NCBI GenBank assembly: GCA_000818095.1
Contig: CP009416.1
Coordinates: 2,464,501-2,528,500, forward strand
DNA length: 64,000 nucleotides
Reading direction: 5' to 3'
DNA from: Jeotgalibacillus malaysiensis
GTDB lineage: Bacteria > Bacillota > Bacilli > Bacillales > Jeotgalibacillaceae
Made by a program: the position numbers and the translations under genes. Below are positions 1 to 8,121 of this stretch, piece by piece. Every line of letters begins with the position of its first letter. Position 1 is the first letter of the stretch. The notes beneath the pieces are model-generated. The model ran no database searches, was not told where the DNA came from, and was given only the letters and a program-made list of their open reading frames with translations.

Positions 1-1148
1 CCCATTCCGCCGCCGATACACATCGTCACTACGCCGAATTGCTGCTGTCTGCGCTTCAGCTCGTGAAGCAGTGACAGCGTCAGCTTAGTTCCTGTACAGC
101 CTAGCGGGTGGCCAAGTGCAATTGCACCGCCGTTAACGTTAACGATCTCCTCGTTCAGGCCAAGCTGTCTGATGACCTGGATTGACTGTGAAGCAAAAGC
201 TTCATTTAACTCAAACAGATCAATATCAGATAAAGAAAGTCCAGCAAGTTTTAACGCTTTTGGAATCGCCTCAACCGGTCCGACACCCATAATTTCAGGA
301 GGCACGCCGCCTACTGCAAATGAACGGAACTTAGCGATTGGCTTCAGACCGAGTGATTCTGCTTTTTCACGTTCCATCACCATGACAGCTGCAGCACCGT
401 CACTTGTCTGTGAAGCGTTACCCGCTGTTACAGAACCCGTCATTGAGAAAGCGGGACGAAGTTTACCCAGAGATTCTACTGAAGAATCAGGACGTACGCC
501 TTCATCTCTTGAGAATGTGAAAGTCTCCTCTTTCAGCTTATGATCTTTTCCAACTGTACGGCGCGTTACTTCCACCGGTACAATCTCTTCGTCAAATACA
601 CCGCCATGAACAGCTTTAGCTGCTTTTTGATGACTTCTGACTGCGAATGCATCCTGGTCTTCACGTGAGATGCCAAATTTCTTCGCCACTTCCTCAGCTG
701 TGTGACCCATGCTCATATAGTATTCAGGCATTTCTTCTGCGATTTTTGAATTCGGTCGAACCGTGTGACCCATCATCGGGACAAGGCTCATTGATTCTGC
801 TCCGCCAGCGATAATGGTATCTGCCTGACCGATCATAATACGCTCTGCGCCGTATGCAATTGACTGAAGACCAGATGAGCAATAGCGGTTAATTGTGATT
901 GCAGGTACTGTGTAATTCAGCCCTGCAAGTGCACCGATATTACGTGCCATGTTCATGCCCTGTTCTGCTTCCGGCATTGCACAGCCGAAGATTAAGTCAT
1001 CAATTTCTCCGTCATAGTTTCCTGCACGCTTTAGTGTTTCTCTGACAGCCAGTGCGCCCAAATCATCCGGACGTACATGCGCCAGTGATCCTTTTTTTGC
1101 TTTACCGACCGGAGTTCTCGCTCCGGCAACGATTACTGCTTCACGCAT
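1..1148 (-). CDS. fadA: Acetyl-CoA acyltransferase (3-ketoacyl-CoA thiolase), 3' end cut by window edge
   Basis: Thiolase that cleaves 3-ketoacyl-CoA with CoA in the last step of fatty acid beta-oxidation. About 382 residues are visible, starting MREAVIVAGARTPVG; the window ends in the C-terminal CIGGGMG motif, so only the last few residues are missing. The nucleophilic cysteine lies in NRYCSSGLQS, the NEAF motif in ELNEAFASQ, and the histidine in GGAIALGHPLG. It lies downstream of fadN on the same strand, as in the B. subtilis fadNAE operon, with fadE expected beyond the left edge. The gap to fadN is occupied by a palindromic repeat, so the two genes may be separated by an RNA hairpin. Identification is firm. 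Confidence 0.95.
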   Translation of the reverse strand, partial: MREAVIVAGARTPVGKAKKGSLAHVRPDDLGALAVRETLKRAGNYDGEIDDLIFGCAMPEAEQGMNMARNIGALAGLNYTVPAITINRYCSSGLQSIAYGAERIMIGQADTIIAGGAESMSLVPMMGHTVRPNSKIAEEMPEYYMSMGHTAEEVAKKFGISREDQDAFAVRSHQKAAKAVHGGVFDEEIVPVEVTRRTVGKDHKLKEETFTFSRDEGVRPDSSVESLGKLRPAFSMTGSVTAGNASQTSDGAAAVMVMEREKAESLGLKPIAKFRSFAVGGVPPEIMGVGPVEAIPKALKLAGLSLSDIDLFELNEAFASQSIQVIRQLGLNEEIVNVNGGAIALGHPLGCTGTKLTLSLLHELKRRQQQFGVVTMCIGGGM

Positions 1149-1187
1149 AGTGCTCCCCCTTAAATGCTCGATTTATCTGATTAGACC

Positions 1188-1310
1188 GTCGAACTGCGCT
1201 CCGGGTGGATGCTTTCCGCGGGGACGGCGGTGAGCCTCCTCAGCTTCGCTTGCGGGGTCTCACCTATCCGTCTAATCCCGTCGGAGTCACCGCCCTGCGC
1301 TCCGTTCGAC
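1188..1310 (+). repeat. Dispersed palindromic repeat, copy 1 (between fadN and fadA)
   Basis: Outer arms (GTCGAACTGCGCTCC and its near-complement ending GTTCGAC) enclose a conserved core with GCTTTCCGCG, GTGAGCCTCCTC and TGCGGGGTCTCACC. Seven related copies occur in this window. This one sits inside the fad operon. Confidence 0.85.
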
Positions 1311-1368
1311 TAGATGGGTATTTATATTTTAAAGTTGCTTGTGTAAAACCAGATCTTCAAGTGGCAAA

Positions 1369-3747
1369 TCAGTTACGCAGCGGCTTGCCTTTTACAAGCA
1401 TGTGCTGCATGCGCTGTTGTGATTTTGGTTTTTCGATCAGGCTTAGGAATGCTTCTCTTTCAAGCTGAAGCAGATACTCTTCGTCTACTTCTGTTCCATA
1501 CGGTACTTTTCCGCCAGCGATGACGTAAGCCAGTTTCTTTGCAATTTTCAGATCGTGCTCTGAGATAAATCCTGACTGATACATAGACTGTGCGCCAAGA
1601 AGCAGTGTCGCGTATCCAGGTTCTCCGACAACAGGTACTTTTCGTTTCACAGGCACTGTATAGTTTTCAGCTAAATGAAGGACTGCCTGTTTTGCGTCAT
1701 AGATCAGGTGATCACCGTTCACGCTGATGCCGTCAGACTGACTCAGGAAGTTGTAGTCTCTAGCTTCTGCAGCTGATGTTGATACTTTCGCCATTGCGAT
1801 CATTTCAAACACTCTGTTTGCTACTTTCTGAAGATCGAAGTCTACACCTTTTGGCAGGCTGTTATAGTAATTCAGATAAAGCTCCTTGTTACCGCCTCCG
1901 CCTGGAATTAATCCTACGCCGACTTCTACAAGGCCCATATACGTTTCAGCTGAAGCCTGGATATGATCAGCAGGGAGACAAACTTCTGTTCCGCCGCCAA
2001 GTGTCATACCAAATGGTGCTGCTACTACAGGGAATGAGCTGTATTTCAGCTTCATCATCGCCTGCTGGAAGTGCTTAACGACCATATCGATTTCGAAAAT
2101 GTTATCATCCTGCGCTTCCATCAGGATCATCGCAAGGTTTGCACCGACACAGAAGTTTTTACCCTGGTTACCGATGACAAGCCCTTTATAGTTTTTCGAT
2201 ACTTCATCTACCGCATAATTAATCATCTGTGTGATATCCATACCGATTGCATTATTTGGTGAAGTAAATTCCAGCAGCGCAACTCCGTCACCAAGATCGA
2301 TCAGGCTTGCACCTGAATTCTTTTTAATCACGCCATTCTTTTTCTTCAGACGCTTCAGGTTAATTACTTTTTCGTTTTCTTCTACCGGGTGATATGAACC
2401 GTTATGATAGAAGTAAAGATCTGCGTTTTCTTCTTTATAGAATGAGTCATGGCCTTCAGCTAGCATGTTCTCTACCCATTCAGGTACGTTCATACCCTCA
2501 GCCTTCATGCGCTCAACTGATTTTGCGACGCCAATTGCATCCCATGTTTCAAATGGCCCTTTATCCCAGCCGAAGCCCCATTTCATCGCCTGGTCAATAC
2601 CAGTGATATCATCCGCAATTTCACCATTCAGTTCAGCTGAATAAACGAGAACCGGTGCAAGGATTGACCAGAGCAGTTCTGACGCACGGTCTTTACCGTA
2701 TACAAGCGTTTTCATCTTGCCTGAAAAGCCTTTTTCCTGCTTAGCCATCTCAACTGAAGCTGCTTTTAACTTTCCGCGTGCTTCATATTCAAGTGTCTCA
2801 GGGTTTAATTGAAGGATCTCTTTTCCTTCTTTTTTGAAGAAGCCCTGACCCGACTTGCTTCCAAGCCAGCCGTTGTCACGCATTTTCAGCATGAAGTCCG
2901 GCACATCAAAAACTTCTTTTTCCTGACCTTCAACCTGGTCATAGACGTTTTTCGCTACGTGGATAAATGTATCAAGTCCAACAACATCAAGCGTTCTGAA
3001 TGTTGCACTCTTTGGACGGCCGATTAATGGACCCGTTACTGAATCAACTTCACCGACGCTGTATCCGCCATTTAGCATTTCTTTTACCGTTACGAGCAAG
3101 CCGTATGTGCCAATCCGGTTGGCGATAAAGTTAGGCGTATCTTTTGCAAATACAACCCCTTTACCAAGCGTATCTTCACCGAATGTCTTCATAAACTGAA
3201 CAACTTCCGGATCAGTTGACTGAGCTGGAATCACTTCAAGAAGCTTTAAATAACGCGGCGGGTTGAAAAAGTGTGTGCCAAGGAAATGCTTACTGAAATC
3301 CTCAGATCTGCCTTCAACCATTGCTTCTATTGAAATACCTGATGTATTCGAACTTACAATACTGCCAGGCTTTCTATACTGATCTACTTTTTCAAATACT
3401 TTCTTTTTCACATCAAGGTTTTCAACAACGACTTCAATAATCCAGTCGGCTTCACCAAGTTGCTCCATGTGGTCTTCAAGGTTACCTGCTGTAATTAATG
3501 CTGCATTGGATTTTGAAGCAAGTGGTGCAGGCTTTTGCTTAAATAGTTTTTGTACAGCTCCCTGACTCAGGCGGTTTCTGACCTGTGGACTTTCAAGCGT
3601 CAGCCCTTTTGCCTGTTCTGCTTCTGTTAACTCTTTTGGCACGATGTCGAGCAGAAGCGAAGGAATACCGATATTTGCAAGGTGGGCAGCAATGCCTGAC
3701 CCCATGACACCCGAGCCGATTACTACTGCTTTTTGAATGTGTCTCAT
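1369..3747 (-). CDS. fadN: 3-hydroxyacyl-CoA dehydrogenase / enoyl-CoA hydratase
   Basis: A 792-residue bifunctional beta-oxidation enzyme performing hydration of enoyl-CoA and NAD-dependent oxidation of 3-hydroxyacyl-CoA. The N-terminal Rossmann motif is VIGSGVMGSGIAAHLA (about residues 9-24). The dehydrogenase catalytic segment is GTHFFNPPRYLKLLEV, and a crotonase domain follows after about residue 480, with an oxyanion-hole region around GMTLGGGTEVCLPADHI. The domain order (dehydrogenase then hydratase) is that of Bacillus FadN, opposite to proteobacterial FadB. A FadR-type operator and a cre-like site lie upstream at 3786-3803 and 3881-3894, so induction by long-chain acyl-CoA and catabolite repression are likely (inference). 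The start ATG follows a GGGGGAT ribosome site. Confidence 0.96.
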   Translation of the reverse strand: MRHIQKAVVIGSGVMGSGIAAHLANIGIPSLLLDIVPKELTEAEQAKGLTLESPQVRNRLSQGAVQKLFKQKPAPLASKSNAALITAGNLEDHMEQLGEADWIIEVVVENLDVKKKVFEKVDQYRKPGSIVSSNTSGISIEAMVEGRSEDFSKHFLGTHFFNPPRYLKLLEVIPAQSTDPEVVQFMKTFGEDTLGKGVVFAKDTPNFIANRIGTYGLLVTVKEMLNGGYSVGEVDSVTGPLIGRPKSATFRTLDVVGLDTFIHVAKNVYDQVEGQEKEVFDVPDFMLKMRDNGWLGSKSGQGFFKKEGKEILQLNPETLEYEARGKLKAASVEMAKQEKGFSGKMKTLVYGKDRASELLWSILAPVLVYSAELNGEIADDITGIDQAMKWGFGWDKGPFETWDAIGVAKSVERMKAEGMNVPEWVENMLAEGHDSFYKEENADLYFYHNGSYHPVEENEKVINLKRLKKKNGVIKKNSGASLIDLGDGVALLEFTSPNNAIGMDITQMINYAVDEVSKNYKGLVIGNQGKNFCVGANLAMILMEAQDDNIFEIDMVVKHFQQAMMKLKYSSFPVVAAPFGMTLGGGTEVCLPADHIQASAETYMGLVEVGVGLIPGGGGNKELYLNYYNSLPKGVDFDLQKVANRVFEMIAMAKVSTSAAEARDYNFLSQSDGISVNGDHLIYDAKQAVLHLAENYTVPVKRKVPVVGEPGYATLLLGAQSMYQSGFISEHDLKIAKKLAYVIAGGKVPYGTEVDEEYLLQLEREAFLSLIEKPKSQQRMQHMLVKGKPLRN

Positions 3748-3785
3748 CTGTTAAAGATCCCCCTTTGAACTGAATCCGTAATTTT

Positions 3786-3803
3786 TGAATGAATACTCAT
3801 TCA
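3786..3803. promoter_or_regulatory. FadR operator upstream of fadN
   Basis: TGAATGAATACTCATTCA is an almost perfect palindrome matching the known Bacillus FadR (YsiA) box, which FadR leaves when it binds long-chain acyl-CoA. It lies about 40 bases upstream of the fadN start, where it would block transcription. Confidence 0.85.
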
Positions 3804-3880
3804 TTTTACGGCAAAAAAATATAAGAAAATTCTCTACATTTCTATCTTAATAAAGTTTTCAGAATAAAGCAACAGAAAAT

Positions 3881-3894
3881 TAGAAGCGCTTTCA
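3881..3894 (-). promoter_or_regulatory. cre-like site (CcpA) upstream of fadN
   Basis: On the minus strand TGAAAGCGCTTCTA fits the cre consensus TGNAANCGNWNNCW except for one of its last positions. It lies about 140 bases upstream of fadN, so it may be upstream of or at the promoter. Catabolite repression is inferred. Confidence 0.5.
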
Positions 3895-3917
3895 TTATAT
3901 GGAGAAAAATTTTGGGG

Positions 3918-4238
3918 CGGTTTCTTAAATGCATGCAGGGCGGCTCTGTTTGTCGCTGTTTCCGGTCGGTTTGTAGCAATCTCTACTGCATTTGTCTCGA
4001 TACACCCGGGTAGTTGTCGCTTTCCGCACCGAGATTGTACTGTTCACCTTTCAATTTGTTTCATGCACCCCAATAGACTGCTCTCCCCCACACCCGCTTT
4101 GTAAATTTTTAAGAAACAAGTGCCTGTTTCTTAAATGCATGCAGGGCGGCTCCGTTTGTCGCTGTATCCGTCCGTTTTGTAGCAATCTTTACTGCATTTG
4201 TCTCGATACACCCGGGTAGTTGTAGCTTTCCGCCGTCA
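3918..4238. repeat. Pair of long direct repeats
   Basis: Two copies, about 115 bases each, start with TTTCTTAAATGCATGCAGGG at roughly 3923 and 4130. Both contain the CTACTGCATTTGTCTCGATACACCCGGGTAGTTG-like segment (3989-4015 and 4195-4221) and differ at scattered positions. The 14-base piece CGATACACCCGGGT recurs at 46297-46310. No open reading frame with a ribosome site is seen here; the stretch between fadN and the proline dehydrogenase is otherwise empty. Confidence 0.75.
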
Positions 4239-4269
4239 AATTGCACCGCCCCCTTATAAATCTGCACGC

Positions 4270-4300
4270 AAAAAAAGACTGCCCATTGCCGGACAGTCTT
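4270..4300 (-). terminator. Terminator of the proline dehydrogenase gene
   Basis: On the minus strand AAGACTGTCCGGCAATGGGCAGTCTT forms a hairpin with one bulge, followed by a run of seven T, right after the stop codon at 4305. Confidence 0.85.
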
Positions 4301-4304
4301 ACGT

Positions 4305-5222
4305 TTATTTGCTGATAATTCCTTTTGCCACGAATGCCACATTTTGCGGGCGTTCTGCCAGACGGCGCATAAAGTAGCCGTACCAGTCCGTACCAAATGG
4401 CGTATATACACGCATTTTATAGCCCTGCTTGTGAAGCTCTCTCTGACGCTCTTCACGGATACCGTAGAGCATCTGGAATTCAAATTGATCCTTTGAAATC
4501 CCATGCTTTTCAACAAGCTCTAATGTATAGTCAATGATTGCATCGTCATGGGTTGCTACTGCTGTGTAATTACCATTTAATAGATGCATTTCAATGATCT
4601 TTTTGAAATTCTCGTCTACATCCCGCTTTTCAGGAAATGCGACTTCCGGTGATTCCTTGTAAGCCCCTTTTACAAGACGGAGGTTTGGAGAATACTCGTT
4701 AAGCATCTTCATATCTTCTTCTGTCCGGTAAAGGTAAGCCTGAATGACTGTACCAATATTATCGTATTCGGATTTAAGCTGTGTGAATACGTTAAGTGTT
4801 TTGCCGCATCGCTCATAGTCTTCCATATCAATTGTGACAAATACACCCTGTTCCGTTGCCGCATCAAGGATTCTTCTCATATTTTCAAGGACAATCTCTT
4901 CTGACAGATCAAGTCCTAAAGATGTCAATTTTAATGAAAGCTCTGAGTCCAGATTGTTTGTACCGATTGCGCGCACGGCTTCAATACAAAGCTCTGTGAT
5001 TTCTTCAGCCTCCTGCTCGTTGTCTACAAATTCTCCAAGACAATCGAGGGTTACACAAAGACCTTCTTCGTTCAGTTCTTTAATCGTTGTTACTGCCTGC
5101 TCTACCGTTTCCCCTGCAACGAACCGGTTCGCACCAAACTTTAAACCATACTGTTTGGCAGCCTTCGTCATCGGCTTGTTAGAAGATAAGAATAAAAAGA
5201 AATCACGCATCACTTTTTCCAT
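4305..5222 (-). CDS. Proline dehydrogenase
   Basis: A 305-residue monofunctional PRODH, an FAD enzyme oxidising proline to pyrroline-5-carboxylate. It has the TIM-barrel signature motifs LRLVKGAYKE near residue 195 and the C-terminal YGIREERQRELHKQG and YTPFGTDWYGYFMRRLAERP, which bind substrate and flavin. Its place next to fadN matches B. subtilis yusM (fadM), annotated as a probable proline dehydrogenase, rather than the put operon; no P5C dehydrogenase is adjacent. The start at 5222 is preceded by GGGGG nine bases upstream; an internal ATG five codons later has a weaker site. Confidence 0.93.
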   Translation of the reverse strand: MEKVMRDFFLFLSSNKPMTKAAKQYGLKFGANRFVAGETVEQAVTTIKELNEEGLCVTLDCLGEFVDNEQEAEEITELCIEAVRAIGTNNLDSELSLKLTSLGLDLSEEIVLENMRRILDAATEQGVFVTIDMEDYERCGKTLNVFTQLKSEYDNIGTVIQAYLYRTEEDMKMLNEYSPNLRLVKGAYKESPEVAFPEKRDVDENFKKIIEMHLLNGNYTAVATHDDAIIDYTLELVEKHGISKDQFEFQMLYGIREERQRELHKQGYKMRVYTPFGTDWYGYFMRRLAERPQNVAFVAKGIISK

Positions 5223-5398
5223 GATGACAAACCCCCTGAATCATAAATTTTGCAACCGCTTTCTATTTTTTAAAAATAATAAATCCTTTAGCGGACTAGC
5301 ATAATCTTATCATGCCTTTTAACATTTGAATACAAAAATCGACGCATATATTTCCATTCCCTGCACATCATAATGACGATGAAAAGGAGGCGAAAAAT

Positions 5399-5605
5399 AT
5401 GACGCAGCAACAACTGTCAACAAAAGACCTTTTATACTTAAAAGATGTACTCGAATGGAACCTACTCGCTGCAAAGAAAGCACATTACGCAGCCAACCAG
5501 TGTACTACGCCGCAGCTGAAGACGATGCTTGAAGCGTGCTGCACAATGCACAAGAACCATTACGAAAAAACATCAGCTTTTCTATCAGGTCAGCCGCTTC
5601 AATAA
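5399..5605 (+). CDS. Small coat F-like spore protein (YusN-like)
   Basis: A 68-residue protein with TKDLLYLKDVLEWNLLAAKKAHYAA, a ferritin-like helical segment typical of short Bacillus coat F relatives; two cysteines sit at CCTMHKNH. It follows a strong AAGGAGG site. In B. subtilis yusN occupies the same neighbourhood beside yusM, which supports the assignment. A frameshifted coat F gene follows 24 bases downstream, and both probably form one sporulation-controlled operon ending at the hairpin at 5931 (inference). Confidence 0.75.
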   Translation: MTQQQLSTKDLLYLKDVLEWNLLAAKKAHYAANQCTTPQLKTMLEACCTMHKNHYEKTSAFLSGQPLQ

Positions 5606-5629
5606 ACGATCTAACAAGGAGGAATTTCA

Positions 5630-5922
5630 ATGCAGGACATTCAGCAGACTGCGACCATGTCTGAAAAAGACTGGGCTACTGATCTTCTTATTTTAGAAAA
5701 ACATCTTGCTGTCAGCTATAGCGTCGCTTCTAATGAAGTAAGTACAAATCAGCTTTTCAGCACCTTCAGTCCATCCTGAACGAAACGTCGAGACAGCAGC
5801 ACACGCTTTACACTTATATGGAGCAGCAGAACTGGTATAATCCTGCGCAGGAAACACCGGTTAACATCCAGCAGGCTGCCAGTCAGGCTCAATCTGATAA
5901 AAGTCAGCTCCCTGTCCATTAA
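5630..5922 (+). pseudogene. Coat F domain spore coat protein, frameshifted
   Basis: The reading frame opens after AAGGAGG as MQDIQQTATMSEKDWATDLL and reaches a TGA at 5777. A second frame continues seamlessly as QHLQSILNETSRQQ, then the QQNWYNPAQ ending typical of coat F proteins, with its stop at 5920. Restoring one T in the TTTT run at about 5753-5757 (CTTTTCAG to CTTTTTCAG) joins both halves into a normal 97-residue coat F protein. So either one base has been lost from a homopolymer, or the sequence contains an error. The intact downstream frame suggests a very recent change. Confidence 0.85.
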
Positions 5923-5930
5923 AAGTCTGA

Positions 5931-5964
5931 AAAGCCGGAAAGTGTGTAATCACTTTCCGGCTTT
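5931..5964. terminator. Bidirectional terminator between coat gene and yusU
   Basis: Perfect 14-bp stem AAAGCCGGAAAGTG / CACTTTCCGGCTTT with a 6-base loop. It ends the coat operon on the plus strand and yusU on the minus strand. Confidence 0.9.
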
Positions 5965-5976
5965 ATGTATAAAGTT

Positions 5977-6222
5977 TTAATCTTCCTGACTTTCAGCTTT
6001 TATAGCTTTATTTTTCTGCTGAATGTCTCTGACAATTCGCTTCATTTCTTCTTTGCCCTCAGGATAAAGGCTGTTCCAGTGTCTTGCGAGTGCAGGCATG
6101 GTCTTTGCGATATGGTTGTAGAGTACATACATTTTAATTTCTTCTATTGACTCTTCCGATGTATCACCGGTTAACAGCTCTGCGTACTTTTCAACCATTG
6201 CATCCATTTTTTCTTTCATCAT
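5977..6222 (-). CDS. yusU: DUF2573 family protein (YusU)
   Basis: An 81-residue, charged, helical protein (MKEKMDAMVEKYAELLTGDTS near the start) with no signal or membrane segment. Length, sequence style and position beside the yusV-like ATPase match B. subtilis YusU of unknown function (DUF2573). Preceded by GGAAGGG; two adjacent ATG codons could serve as start. Function is unknown. Confidence 0.8.
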   Translation of the reverse strand: MMKEKMDAMVEKYAELLTGDTSEESIEEIKMYVLYNHIAKTMPALARHWNSLYPEGKEEMKRIVRDIQQKNKAIKAESQED

Positions 6223-6306
6223 TGTACTTACATCCCTTCCCTGTTTGAATTGGTTTAATCATTATTTGGTAAATTGATGTTTAATAAACGATCTTTTAAA
6301 AGCTGG

Positions 6307-6437
6307 CATGTGATTTCCGCTTCAGGCGGACGTTTTCCACGCGGCCGGCGGTGAGCCTCCTCAACGCTTCGTGCCTGCGGGGTCTCACCTGTCCGGCTTC
6401 TCACGTTGGAGTCGCCGCCTTACGCTCCAATCACATG
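6307..6437 (+). repeat. Dispersed palindromic repeat, copy 2
   Basis: Arms CATGTGATT / AATCACATG enclose CGCTTCAGGCGGACG, GTGAGCCTCCTC and CTGCGGGGTCTCACC. It lies between yusV and yusU. Confidence 0.85.
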
Positions 6438-6478
6438 CTGTGAAAAGATGAAGAAAGTGGATTGAAAATAATAAAACA

Positions 6479-6503
6479 AAAACCGTCCATAGTAGACGGT
6501 TTT
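6479..6503 (-). terminator. Terminator of yusV
   Basis: Perfect stem AAAACCGTC / GACGGTTTT; on the minus strand it is followed by TTTGTTTTATT just after the yusV stop. Confidence 0.88.
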
Positions 6504-6507
6504 CAGG

Positions 6508-7329
6508 TTATGATACTGCATCTGCAGTTGTTTTTGTTTCCTGGACGATACACCGGCCTCTGCCGTGTGGAATGCAAAGTGGAGTACCGAAGAGCGGGTC
6601 TGTTGTGACCTGGCAGTTCATGTCAAATACGTGTCTGACAAGGTCGCAGCTGATCACTTCTTCAGGCTTGCCCTGGTTGTAGACTTTACGGTCCTTTACC
6701 GCGATCAGGTTATGTGCGTACCTGCAGGCAAGATTTAGATCGTGAAGCACCATCACAATGGTACGGTTTTCACGCTCATTTAATTCAAATAATAAATCCA
6801 GAATTTCAATCTGGTGTGTCATATCTAAGTAAGTTGTCGGTTCATCAAGTAAAATCAGATCTGTGTCCTGTGCAAGTGTCATGGCAATCCATGCACGCTG
6901 GCGCTGACCACCTGATAATTCATCTACAAAGCGGTCCTGAAGCTCTGTCATACCCGTTGCTTCAAGCGCACTGTTCACAGCCTCTTCATCTTTTTTTGAC
7001 CATTGCTGTAAAAACCCCTGGTAAGGATATCTCCCCTGCTTCACTAACTGCAGAACAGTCAGCCCTTCAGGCGCTACAGGTGATTGAGGTAAGATCGCCA
7101 TTTCCTGAGCTACTTTACGGGACGAATAGCGATTGATTTCTTTTCCATTCAGCAGCACTTCACCATCCCTAGGCTTCAGCAGGCGAGCCATTGAACGCAG
7201 CAGCGTTGACTTCCCGCAGCCATTTCCACCGATCAGAACAGAAATTTCTCCTTTTGGAATGGTTAAATCAAGCTCTTCTATTATAATGGAATCTCCGTAT
7301 CCTAATGTTAATGACTGTGTCTTTAGCAT
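6508..7329 (-). CDS. yusV: Iron-siderophore ABC transporter ATP-binding protein (YusV-like)
   Basis: A 273-residue ABC ATPase of the FecE/FhuC type. Walker A is [11 protein letters not shown], the signature is [13 protein letters not shown], Walker B is [12 protein letters not shown], and the H-loop is MVLHDLN. In B. subtilis YusV energises several siderophore permeases (bacillibactin, schizokinen) encoded elsewhere, which fits the lack of a permease here. A Fur box lies 90 bases upstream (7419-7433), so iron repression is expected. Confidence 0.9.
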   Translation of the reverse strand: MLKTQSLTLGYGDSIIIEELDLTIPKGEISVLIGGNGCGKSTLLRSMARLLKPRDGEVLLNGKEINRYSSRKVAQEMAILPQSPVAPEGLTVLQLVKQGRYPYQGFLQQWSKKDEEAVNSALEATGMTELQDRFVDELSGGQRQRAWIAMTLAQDTDLILLDEPTTYLDMTHQIEILDLLFELNERENRTIVMVLHDLNLACRYAHNLIAVKDRKVYNQGKPEEVISCDLVRHVFDMNCQVTTDPLFGTPLCIPHGRGRCIVQETKTTADAVS

Positions 7330-7418
7330 CTCATCCGAACTCCTTTAGTTTCCTTCGCAGGCTTCAGCAACTTCTCTCCTAATAGTCTAGCCTCTTTTAA
7401 AGATTCAGTCAATGAATT

Positions 7419-7433
7419 TGAGAATCATTATCA
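7419..7433. promoter_or_regulatory. Fur box upstream of yusV
   Basis: TGAGAATCATTATCA matches the Bacillus 7-1-7 Fur consensus TGATAATNATTATCA at 14 of 15 positions. Placed upstream of an iron-siderophore ATPase gene. Confidence 0.85.
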
Positions 7434-7567
7434 TTAAATTCACATTTTATTCTCAATAAATTATCTGAAGTTTACCACAGCCGATGTTCTAACCTTGAGA
7501 TCACTCTGAAACGAAGGTTATCAATATTCTTATAAGTGATATTGTCAACCAATATTGTTTTTGCACA

Positions 7568-7698
7568 GCTGTTGATTGCAGCGGAAGGGGACGACTCCGG
7601 CAGGGGAAGCCGGACAGGTGAGACCCCGCAAGGCGAAGCCTGAGGAGGCTCACCGCCGGCCCTGCGGAAAGCGTCCCCCTGGAGCTGCAATCAACAGC
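7568..7698 (-). repeat. Dispersed palindromic repeat, copy 3 (inverted)
   Basis: Perfect outer arms GCTGTTGATTGCAGC / GCTGCAATCAACAGC enclose the family core in reverse orientation (GGTGAGACCCCGC, GAGGAGGCTCACC, CGGAAAGCGTCCCCC). It lies between the divergent yusV and the thioredoxin-like gene. Confidence 0.87.
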
Positions 7699-7785
7699 CA
7701 CCTTCCATGCGCCATTTATATAAAACATATATTTTTTGCCTTTTCAGCAAAAAACTCTTATGATTCCTTTATGGAGGGATGAATC

Positions 7786-8103
7786 ATGCAAGGAATTAAG
7801 AATAATGATCAATTTAGAGAAACTGTAAGTAAGGATGAGCCGGTTATTGTAAAGTTTACGGCTGACTGGTGTCCTGACTGCCGCAGAATGGATATGTTCA
7901 TTGATGATATTATGGACACTTATAATGAGTACGGCTGGTATGAATTGAACCGTGATGAACTGCCGGAGATTGCAGATGAGCAGGAAGTCATGGGTATTCC
8001 AAGCCTGCTGATTTTTAAAAACGGTGAAAAGAAAGCACACCTTCATTCAGCTAATGCGAAAAGTCCTGAACAGGTAAAGGAATTTCTGGACGCGCAAAAG
8101 TAA
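7786..8103 (+). CDS. Thioredoxin-like protein (WCPDC active site)
   Basis: A 105-residue cytosolic thioredoxin fold with the active-site motif FTADWCPDCRRMD and the cis-proline region VMGIPSLLIFKNGEKK. The CPDC dipeptide differs from the CGPC of general thioredoxin, as in Bacillus YusE/YtpP-type paralogues. Starts after GGAGGG. Eighteen bases separate it from the HAD phosphatase gene, suggesting an operon. Substrate unknown. Confidence 0.85.
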   Translation: MQGIKNNDQFRETVSKDEPVIVKFTADWCPDCRRMDMFIDDIMDTYNEYGWYELNRDELPEIADEQEVMGIPSLLIFKNGEKKAHLHSANAKSPEQVKEFLDAQK

Positions 8104-8121
8104 TCAGAGGAGAGATCAGCT

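Noticed and set aside
1205-1468. Open frames over the palindromic repeats (also 7472-7782, 46408-46611, 50908-51096)
   Set aside because: They result from the GC-rich repeat, have no ribosome site and no conserved product.
4109-4516. Plus- and minus-strand frames opposite real genes (for example 172-543, 4834-5304, 11724-12212, 21586-21855, 49929-50459, 54471-54893)
   Set aside because: All lie opposite or within strongly recognised genes in other frames, without ribosome sites or family features.
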